From: a virus
IMG/VR virus record: IMGVR_UViG_3300020200_000042
Coordinates: 1 to 53,195 of that record
Direction: 5' to 3' (one strand)
DNA: 53,195 bases
The notes beneath the pieces are model-generated. The model worked only from the letters and a program-made list of their open reading frames with translations, made no database searches and was not told the DNA's origin. Both the position numbers and the translations under genes were made by a program. Each line of letters opens with the position of its first letter. Position 1 is the first letter of the stretch. Positions 44,201 to 51,600 of the stretch are shown here, piece by piece.

Positions 44201-44324
44201 CGCGTTCGGCAAGCCCGGTGGTCGAGAACGGTATGCGCCTACGGGGAACATGTTCAATAATTCAGTAAGGTCTACTTCCTGGTGGAAGAGGCTAGGATTG
44301 AAGGCGCCCTATGGCCGATCCTGA
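38202..44324 (+). CDS. Giant polyprotein E: packaging element and an ART-like region
   Basis: A GTG start at 38202, overlapping the previous gene, gives 2040 aa. An N-terminal about 219 residues (acidic linker DDDESQADEDLPEPEQEP near residue 105) precede the 35-residue element (38859-38963). Motifs: DSGKT at 39129 (Met replaced by Thr) and DTGRM at 39525. Predicted products: 314 aa, a 132-aa very basic Arg/Ser-rich peptide, and a 1594-aa protein. The last holds a Thr/Pro-rich linker (about 40590-40760) and an ART-like region (42780-43080), with the rest unrecognised; the C-terminus is basic. E has few sites for its size, so either most of it stays intact or other cleavage motifs exist. Confidence 0.88.
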   Translation: MNNDLVFAPIRDVYTDLIFSVLLSDGIKCKAIGNMNQGDDWARWANGSGLSSSLILDSLDYTLRADEFSPLTESSLISVKSILTADAYDALSVSLDGISIKSQPDDDESQADEDLPEPEQEPVSAISVIEVGMSLFDAQFKKLAVDYKANYQNTKIDVSSLALSVKATKSVWANKADGVAWKSLVSNSYSDDPGKLIYGKMYGRGLSRRFAMSVKAVSNMDPRTARDADSDRLVLEGIPTVNLGRGVPDPTPFGAARLARRTRKNRDYAVADGKNRKRRMESRFSAEIRTGGLDSTAVGGRDYLKDDESDSGKTTLNRRMNRRTAGSSTSATARGTSASFDSGNPAQSATRSTRGRFPKTSRIIQKIRNNPPVRRLSENVFGDRKISGKKPRLDKRTMANRSTGWLNKLSERIASASPPKMDTGSPIRENRRRKSPFAGESDTGRMRRVVYSQTTPMRSLFGLRNSMDDDSANRKNLSEYTPTERALILGEAKKVRSDLLSQWRSRLGLSEDADVLEDGILTYIQDQEARGKNVYPLQVQAHNLLILDEMLWDAETKPDKNMDNMWWNLKENARARIVSDSGVLVPSAQKQGDNDLSRPPARPVKTPITAPPPKSADEIVKTQVAANDNPWKMDKNTRDQVMSDLGEWLKNSPEFLTFSDRFGENETEWDEFSPSEQSALKREMGYRENELVNTINEIMTPTSANQKDYRINGRITPESLRNMTNDSYVSLNPGGANLYPDIRSLIAIMDLLGAPNWDVKTQKEAWKAIGNRNRNVVSKRADILRRDLRRGGRYGGVVGERTQVTPKSRATETEKPVERPVEPVTTEPTQTQNPSVRATQSRPSINLPRTARGGAVKTVTLVDEDGKEIVKEVSAFGDPFQYDHEDQYVDRNGTLYLYERQSKLYRNPVTGEYLENYSDPGMEVDVGIDSELEHPPVNQRVQKSAKVGNVVSYPQQNVGGKQQKPRFFSKISNLRLARDGGKNSDKLSHFQVFATALGISESELLERLGMTADSGGKVFYLAPGVLEGLSPDTARQAYEIMLMLDDEYMTDDMKIEELTTLDVIDASELFADGRRATAAEVYAYYVDPDLLDLGYSADPGIYGLAPGTAKERVLAHYISGSLLLPRDKDPSYGDSNFAVAMPDGSKLVIGHDVGSRGSARAIQYPKYLNMDLTTRQIVVPFDLFLEGQSRFVNRYNQIGVPLIPGIPDIGDVRLSVPKLVAVRYHPAGVARQRGSYWKGSPNDEPMRVLARKVNKAILDDTDSDWFEAIRDAVRKYNQASNQMQTALAEWRKIRGNRSRVKGPKRSFIMEQEKLEAIGKIITEILAPNAHKALNRVRGTKSATAKTRNQVQRMRFNRSSSAGAKNSPDLEERQLYPTHDEAGNIIVRSPETLIELSKLNHTEGFLPMIKLDVKPDSDYEISQLTEDQIRSLASIRLAEETLIDPSDPDFELSEELKIESSSEQNEERVARASARKKMSQKVALDLAGYTYKPVAATQVEFMELLADADELDPVPEDKLPTNYPLDADWTVLPIVRGINHKIDVRKPIREKLFKWFFGGNKFTDEAAKELIDGPYFVPSGYNGAVGGEGLNFYHASGGGSGGYTGGKNDKVMMAVMPNARIFHRGLLKYLATQMTVLHQMVSAAIYSDSGVERELPIDEDAWNSKNFDFADNPKIYSHFYSPYGGAYQNYEVRYIDDDGSIAQYTVSGSQGFGDSLDISNVQAQEQEPVPKKPNQEDTRTLSEQRYDIFRNLWFGIFGEEPSEKYRGLDSSDAKTMNELLEEIMKKLVTVVPAQAQERRKRGDSLTPKSRRTGIADDAPNRSFPIDPRFFDIDFVAETSFNADYYLSPEELREYSIAEWAKRTRAQMLSWFIQAEIAKGAEIAKARLAGKIPWNEEIRKYVALQEVLLRLEDEVVLGTIIGVDGYWSDDDTDELLKLTETPAISERSIGRMFVRNNKMIFSPVYQGNLGGQFMLLNRTAVVANDRTLYPSQVGEFLQSLRSAFGKPGGRERYAPTGNMFNNSVRSTSWWKRLGLKAPYGRS
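38859..38963 (+). other. Shared 35-residue element, copy 4 (polyprotein E)
   Basis: Reads MDPRTARDADSDRLVLEG then IPTVNLGRGVPDPTPFG, residues 220-254 of E. It is internal, as in A and F, which shows that the element need not be at the N-terminus. The only unusual substitution is Leu to Ser in DADSDR. Confidence 0.85.
42780..43080 (+). other. ADP-ribosyltransferase-like region in polyprotein E
   Basis: The order IVRGINHKID (Arg codon 42804), WFFGGNKF, GPYFVPSGYNGAVGGEG, NFYHAS, GYTGGKNDKVMMAVMPNARI fits a pattern of phage ART-like folds: an Arg near the start, a glycine-rich turn, then a hydrophobic strand with an NARI-like end. A clear catalytic ExE was not found. The match is suggestive only. 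Confidence 0.35.
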
Positions 44325-44754
44325 TGAAAATAACCTGACCGCGGAAGAAATTTATTCCATGATCGCCGATTTTGCCGAACTTTCGGAATCGGCGAAATAT
44401 CCTCCTTTTTCGGTTTCGCACGTACCGAACCAGTTGCTTGAGGCGTTGAACAGGGAGTTCGAGGACGTCGTGCTCCGCGGAAAGTCCTACGATTCTTTTG
44501 ACAAAGTGAAGGAGGAATTCGCCGAGGGCATCTCCGAGGCCAGGGCTTGGTCCAAATTGTTCGATACTCCGAAGGACGCGGCCATCGAATACCTGAGGAG
44601 GAGTTACGAGAAATTGGGCAGGGATCCGAAGAGCACTCTCGCCATGGCGAGGGGAATGCACGAACGGCTCGGACGAACCTACGATTCCAATAAAATCATT
44701 CCACCTCTGGCGGAACATATGGGGTTTGGTCAATACGAATCGCAGGACGAATGA
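44311..44754 (+). CDS. Small helical protein of unknown function
   Basis: ATG 44311 lies 14 bases inside the end of polyprotein E, and the stop overlaps the next ATG by four bases. The 147-aa product is helical and mixed-charge, including LTAEEIYSMIADFAELSESA and a C-terminal ARGMHERLGRTYDSNK. No domain is recognised. Its placement repeats the pattern of a small coupled gene after a giant gene. Confidence 0.75.
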   Translation: MADPDENNLTAEEIYSMIADFAELSESAKYPPFSVSHVPNQLLEALNREFEDVVLRGKSYDSFDKVKEEFAEGISEARAWSKLFDTPKDAAIEYLRRSYEKLGRDPKSTLAMARGMHERLGRTYDSNKIIPPLAEHMGFGQYESQDE

Positions 44755-45614
44755 TGTCCGACGACCCCAACTCGAAAAGACAAGTGGCGAAAATAGCCAG
44801 ATACATGGGGTGCAGGGGGGTTCATTTATCCTCCGAAGGAAAATGGCTTCCGTGCGCGGATGCCGAAACCCTGAGAAGACTGAGCACCGCCGCCGAGGAC
44901 GATTCGTGGATAAAAAAGTACGAGAAGTCGCTGTTCCTGCTTCCCGGCGGGATCGTGGCCGAAAAAACGGCTTACACCAAACCCAAATTGAGGGAGTCTA
45001 TAAAGAACAGAATCATGGCGGGATCGCGCGGCGGAAAACCGGGTCAATGGTCGGCTAGAAAAGCCCAATTGGTGGCCATTGAATACCGTAAGGCCGGCGG
45101 CGGATACAGGGGGAAGAAAACAAAAAAACAAAGATCTCTCTCCAAGTGGACGAAGGAAAAATGGACCACGTCCGACGGCAAGCCGGCGATAAGAAAAGGA
45201 GGGACCAGACGGTATCTACCGTCCAAGGCGTGGCGCAAGCTGACGCCCGCACAGAAAAGAGCCACCAATCGCAAAAAAATAAGCGGCAGCAGGAAAGGTA
45301 GGCAGTTCGTCGCCAATACCGATGCCGCCGCGGAAGCCAGACGATCGGCGACTAAATCTCTGATTTCCCAAATGTCAACCAAATCAATCGTCGTACAGAA
45401 TTTCTCCGAGCTCAACGGTCGCGGTTCCAAGAGAAAAAAGAGGGGGAGGCGCTGGGAAAAATTGCACGAAAGGGGTCCTTTCTCCGCCCTCGGAACGCCC
45501 GGTCTTGGGATCACCTCAAGCCCGGGAGTGATCTCGGCATCGCTGACCAAGAGGCTCTACGACGCTAGCGACGACGTCAAAAATTATCTGGATATCAAAA
45601 GACGTAGCTACTAA
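44751..45614 (+). CDS. Basic DUF5872-like protein
   Basis: The 287-aa product starts at ATG 44751, or the next ATG at 44754. A Cys-containing N-terminal part (about 75 residues) precedes a central domain with RIMAGSRGGKPGQWSARKAQ, KAGGGYRGKKTKKQRSLSKW, TKEKWTTSDGKP and KAWRKLTPAQKRATNRKKIS. I recognise this as the DUF5872 pattern (from memory), a strongly basic domain found in viruses and some bacteria. The C-terminus is also basic and Ser/Gly-rich. It may bind nucleic acid. It has neither the 35-residue element nor a DSGxM motif. Confidence 0.8.
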   Translation: MMSDDPNSKRQVAKIARYMGCRGVHLSSEGKWLPCADAETLRRLSTAAEDDSWIKKYEKSLFLLPGGIVAEKTAYTKPKLRESIKNRIMAGSRGGKPGQWSARKAQLVAIEYRKAGGGYRGKKTKKQRSLSKWTKEKWTTSDGKPAIRKGGTRRYLPSKAWRKLTPAQKRATNRKKISGSRKGRQFVANTDAAAEARRSATKSLISQMSTKSIVVQNFSELNGRGSKRKKRGRRWEKLHERGPFSALGTPGLGITSSPGVISASLTKRLYDASDDVKNYLDIKRRSY

Positions 45615-45641
45615 CGCCACGGATACCGAGGAAAGAGTATC

Positions 45642-45658
45642 CTTATCGGTACGATAAG
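45642..45658. promoter_or_regulatory. Inverted repeat before polyprotein F
   Basis: cttatcg-gta-cgataag is a perfect 7-base inverted repeat around 3 bases, in the 77-base gap between the DUF5872-like gene and polyprotein F. A nearby taccga...tcggta pair (from 45624) could form an alternative stem. There is no T-run, so it is a poor terminator; an operator or RNA hairpin is more likely. Confidence 0.35.
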
Positions 45659-45691
45659 CGCGCCGCGCCGTCGATACACACGGAAGAAACG

Positions 45692-48600
45692 ATGACCGAA
45701 GATCACGAACAAGGCGATTGTTGCCCGCTCTCGCCGGACGGGCATTCGCCCGAGGAAAAATCGTTTTCTTTCGGTCCGAGACAAGTCAGGCCCGACGAAT
45801 TTGACGCATTTGTTGACAAGGAATCCGCTAGATCGAGGGCTCGACAACTCGGGTGCATAGGAATCAGGCAGTACAGTTCGACCGCCGGCGGTTTGATATG
45901 GATGCCCTGTAGTAACGAATCGGACTACAGAAGGGTGACCGGCAGAAGTCCCCTGGGAAGAAGGGAAAGAAGACGGATTCTTCGAAACGAAATTGAATCC
46001 GTCATGAAGAAAAAAGATCTTGGTCCTTCACTCGGAATGAGCGACGCAAGGGACATGAACCCCGCCACGGCCATAGACGCCGACCTGGACAGACTCGTAC
46101 TCGAGGGAATACCGACGATCAACCTCGGTCGCGGGGTGCCGGATCCCACTCCGTTCGGAACGGAAATTCCGAAAATTCCGGAAACTCGAAGAGTGTTGGA
46201 CGCGCCGGAAAAAATTGAGGCGAGAACGCCGGACGAACCCAGGAAGAAAAAACTGAAGCGGATACGCAAAATAATCGAACCCGTCGTCGCGCCAAAGGCG
46301 TCCCCTCTTTCGTCTGCGGCGAAAAAATTCGGAAAAATCAACTTTCAAAAAATAACGAAGAAAAAGAAACCGAAGAAGAAAAAACTCAACTATTCGACGG
46401 TTATCGGCAACATGGAGAAACTCCTGACGGATTTTCCCGTCGACTACTCCTTCGTTCCGAAACCGATCTCCGACGATGCGAGATCGAAGCTCGGCTTGAC
46501 GGGGGCGGCGGGACTACCGGCCGAAAGAATAAGATCCGGCGCGGCGATCGCGGAAATTTCGGAACAATCCATAAACTCCATGAAAAATATTTTCCAAATG
46601 ATCGGATCGCAGACCGGAAATCAATACGCGTCCTTGATTGATTCGCGAATAGCGAAGATGAATTCAGCCCAGAGACCCGTCGCCCCTCGGCCGCCGACCG
46701 GATCGGCGACCTTACTGGGCGCCATTCTCTCCGTTCAGCGTTCCAATAACGAGGAGTTCATCGGAACATACGGAGTTGGGGATTCCGATTTGTTCTCGGA
46801 GAATTACGTATCGTCCATGGAGAAACTCATATCGCAGGGATTTTTTCCGGAGACCGCGTCCTATCTGGTTTCCAATTTCAACGACATGGACGGAGGGCAG
46901 AGAAAAGCGGCGAACATGCTCGGCATGTCGGATCGCTCCCTCAGGAGACTGAGGCGGGCGGCCGAGAAATCGAACAAGGTCTTCGGGGTCGGTACGGAAA
47001 CGATCGGCTTGGCGAAGGTGGACTCGGATCCTTTTGAGGTGGCGACCGCGGTCCTATTGGCGAGAAACTATCTTCTAGAGAACGCTCGCAAAAACGGCGT
47101 CGATTACGACATGTGGCGGGCCGTCAGCGAATTGACCGGGGCGAACAAGCAGGTCACGCGCCGAATGTTTTCCTCGATTTTTTCCGCGAACAGAGATTAT
47201 CTCGGGGAGGTTTACGGGGACTCTCGAAACGTCTCCGAGTACGGTAACGGGCTACTGAGGCTCGCCAGCGGCGCGGCGGCGAACATGTCGGAGAACGACG
47301 CGACCGACCTGAACTCGATGATGAACGACAGCGATTCCGGGGCTATGGCCATATACATTCCCCCCTCGAATCGGAGACCGAGGGATATCAACCCCAAAGC
47401 ATCCCTGATTTACCCGATGCACAAACGTCAATCCGGTAGTTGGAGCGAAATAGCCAAAGACGTTCAAAAAATTCTGCGAAAGATAAAGAAGAACTTTCGC
47501 CACGTGGGGGACGCAGAACCGAAGCGATTCTCGTCTCTGGAAAAAGACATCGGGCAGATCCTGTTGGAATTGTTGCCCTACAGTTTCACCGACTACGCGA
47601 GGGAGATAGCGATACTTCAGGCGATACTGAGGGATAGGGTCGAATTCAATCTTCTTCCCATCGGAGAAGTGGGGAGTAACATCGGAGGAAAATTCGTTCC
47701 GGACGTACAGAAACTCTCCGTGTTGGGGCAAAACGGATTGTTGGATTTGTTCGAACCGATCAATGCGGTCAACGCTAGAACGCCAGAAAGAGACCTCGTT
47801 CCGAAACCCCTAAGTCTCGTGAGGGCGATATCTCTTCTAACGGAGGCGCTCGATATCGCCTCCCGAGCCGCTTCCGAAATTCTCGCCACGACCGGCAGGG
47901 AGCGATTTTACGGTGACATCGGTTTGAGAACGAGACAGGAACTCGAAAGGCGAGACAAGTCGGCAGTCAATTTTCTAGTTTCCGACGCCTACCGCACCAG
48001 AGACTACGCCGAAGACGTGGATGGGTTCTCCCCGTATGAGCAACTCGTCATTTTCGGTCGAGGAATGAAGACGACAACGGACGACGTCGGGCAGATTCGC
48101 GATTACCTCAGCGATCGCCTGAGAAGATTGGAGAGAATCACCAATTTCGGTGGCACGATGGATGCCAGCAAAATAAACATGTTCGAAGCGACCGAGTCGG
48201 GGCTCGGCGACGAAATTATCGACGCAATCAGGGGCATAAACGAAGCTTGGTTCAACACTCTTCTCCCCTCCTACGTCAAACCGGTACCGGTGGCGGATCC
48301 GTCGACTCGAGAAATTCGCGAATTGTCCCCGGGGAGTACGGCGAGAAGGTACAGAACGGCGAAACAATTCTCCGACGCGCTGGCCGAGACGTTTGACTCG
48401 CTATACATGCGAAACGCTTCGCCGGATCTCCCGTCATCTCTTTTCGACCCGGAAGGCGAAACGATAGTCAAGGACAGATTCTTCGACGCCTACGAAGAAC
48501 TTTTGCCGCTGATACTGGATCCCGAGAATCCGAGTCGCCCAGCGTTTACGTATTCGGAGATAGATGCGGCGATCCGGGAATCTTTCGCCGAACTATTGGA

Positions 48601-51600
48601 TCGAAAGCCAAGAGGCGTCGCAGAGTTGATGAAGAATCTATTGAACGACGGTCTCATGGAGGACGTAAAGAGAAACTTAAGGAATAGGTTCGGCGGTTAC
48701 GACGCGTCCTTGGGCGGAGATCCGCGGGTGACGGAAAAATTCAGGTTCGTAGACGCTCAATCGATCATACCTCGCCTGACCAGGGAGCGTTCGGCGAGAA
48801 GGCTCAGGAGGGCGACCGCCTCGGTTTCCGACGACGGAGATTCGGGAAGAATGGGCGGTTTTTCCGTTCCGAGACCCATCCAGTCGGCGACCGGCGGAAC
48901 CCCCGGGGGAATCGGCTTTGATAAGAATTACGTGCGATCCGGTGATCTCGCCAACGAGATGCGTCAAATAGACGAAAACAGCAAAAGGTTTTGGGACATG
49001 GTCGACGACAAGGTGTCGTTACGGGTGGCGGCGCGCGGATTGGCTCTACTCGAAGACCTAAAAGATCCTCAAAAACTTAGATCACTCATCGACGACATTT
49101 CTTCCCTTGCCCCGACGATCAACGGCCAGAGACTGGAGCCCTATTCGAATAACGATGCCATCGCCATAGTGAAGGGGATGAAGGATTTATTCGATAGAAA
49201 CGAATTGTCGGATATTGCGAATAATTCGGTTACCTACGATCCGGACAGACCGTGGACGGCGAACGTGATGACCTTCCTGATGGGCAGGCAAACGGGGAAA
49301 AATCCGCTACCGAAACAGTTTTTCGGGGCGCACCCCGACAAGCTCAGAGACTTGAGATTCGCGCCCCTTTATTACGACAACAACATGAGAACCCTGAGAC
49401 CGTTCATGGAGTCTCTAGGAATCGGATCCGACGGAGAGATGATCAAATTCGCAATGACGGGAAGACCGATTACCGGGAGTAGAAAGCACACGAGTCCGAA
49501 GAACAAGGACAATCAGGAAGCCAATTACGTGGGAGACGTGATGGCGATGTTCGTAGAGGGTCCGGAATCTTTGTCGAGGTACTCGGGCGGCGACAACGAG
49601 AACGATCCGAGAAGAAACTCCGACGTTGGCATAGGTCAGGCTTTCGAATACGCGTATCAGGTTTATCTGCGCGATCCGAGAAGAAAAATGAACGGTTCCC
49701 CGCTTTTGACGGTGGTCGGCGATCCCGCTAGAGAATTCGCGGTGAGGAACGATTTCCGTAAACGCATTCACGACCTGTGGAACGAAGCGGAAAGAGTCTA
49801 CGGCAGAGAGATACAGGGAAGGCCGGCGCCGATTCAGGACGAAGCGTTGTATTACGCGGCGACGCAGGCGGTCAAATTGGCGGAGACGAATTCGTCAAGA
49901 TTGGTCACGAGAGAAGATTTCTCCGAGGTTATGGACGTCATCCTACGAAACGATATGGGAAGGGGATTTAGCACCTTCGGAGAAATCGCAACGGCTATTT
50001 TGGGAGAAAAAGCCGAAGCTTTCCGCGAACTTTCCGGTGAGGATTTGCGAAAAGCCGTAATCAACTCCATGACCCCCGAGTTGAAGAAGAAATTGACGGA
50101 CAAAAAAAAGAGAATGAAAACGGCGGAAGAAATCTTCTTCGCCTCGGCTGTGGCGATCGCCGATTTCCCGTGGGATTCGGACGACGATCATTCAAATAAG
50201 AAGAAAGAGGATTGGATTGAAGTCGGAAAGAGAATCGGGGAGCTGAACCAAGCCTCGGTTTTTTACGACGAATTTTATAAGTATTTGTCGGAAAACGGAG
50301 GGGATAACGCCAAGTATTTTGACGCGCGATTCGGGAAGTTCATCACATCCAATCAATTGAGCGTGATAGTCGACGACATAGCGCCAGGATTAACCGAGGG
50401 AATCTTCGCCGGAGAATCGGGTCGCATGTCGAAGGGCGAAATGATGAGCGAGGAAGAATACAAAGCCATTGTCGCGGCTCGCAATGCCATCGTAGAAAGA
50501 GTCAGGCGAAGCAGGTTTTTGTCCTCCCTTGATTTCGCCCAGGAAAAAGTCGACGAAATCAACGAATTAGCCGAGAAGGCCGACAAGCTGATCGAATGGA
50601 AGAGAGCGAGACTCCTGAGCCTTGTCACGCCGCGCGATGGCGCACTGACGGACGACGACTGGTTCGTCTACGCCGCGATAGGCGGTTTCTATCGACCCTT
50701 CCGATCGATATTCCTGCAAAGATTTGACGAAAAAAGCGCTCCGATCAGCGTGACAACGGCGAGAGATAAGCTTCGCACGTTCATAGCCGAGGCCGGATCG
50801 GACGTCGTTAGGGAACTGTTCGGATGGGTTTCGACCGCGATCAGGGGGGAGGAAGACGAGCCGACCGAGGACGGAGAAACCAAGTTTAGAACGGTCTACG
50901 AGCTGACCTCCGACGGCGGAGTATCGCCGATTTTGGATCGACCCGACCTATTCGAGCGATCCGACGACGCAAGAAACGAAATATCGTACATAGATCCGAA
51001 GGCCAAAGAACCGATCATGGTGAGAGCCGAAGACGGGAGCCTGATACCGAAACAGAAATCCCCGGCCGAATTGAGGAAAGCCAGCACTCCCATCAAGGTA
51101 TTGACTCCCTACGGAAAACTCAACAAAGCGATACTTGACGGAGCGCTAAGAGCCGGTCTCGTCGCGATGCCGTCGGCGGACGAGGCCGAGAACGAATTAC
51201 CCCTAGATATAGCACTCTCCGTCTTCGGGGGAGAATTGCCTCTCATCGAATTGCCGAAATCCTGGCACGAACCGCTGAGCGACGAGGAGCTTGAGCTCAC
51301 CTTCACGCGAGCCGATTTGGCCGAAATAAGTAAGCAAGTAAAATTGTTCAACAGAAGATTTGCGCTGGAGATGCTCACAGGGGAAAAGGTTTCCCCGGAC
51401 GTTAGCCAGAAGGTAGTCCGCGGAAAAGCGGAATTTATCGCCACGCCGGAACAGTTGAGTCAGAATCAGGCGTTGGAAGCCATGAACCCGCTGAATCAAT
51501 CGAGCGTAAAGTCCTTCGTGAATACTCTTTCGCCCGAACAGTTGAAAACGATCGGTGCGTTGTTCGGATCCGATCAATCCTCCGCCATCAAGCTGACGCC

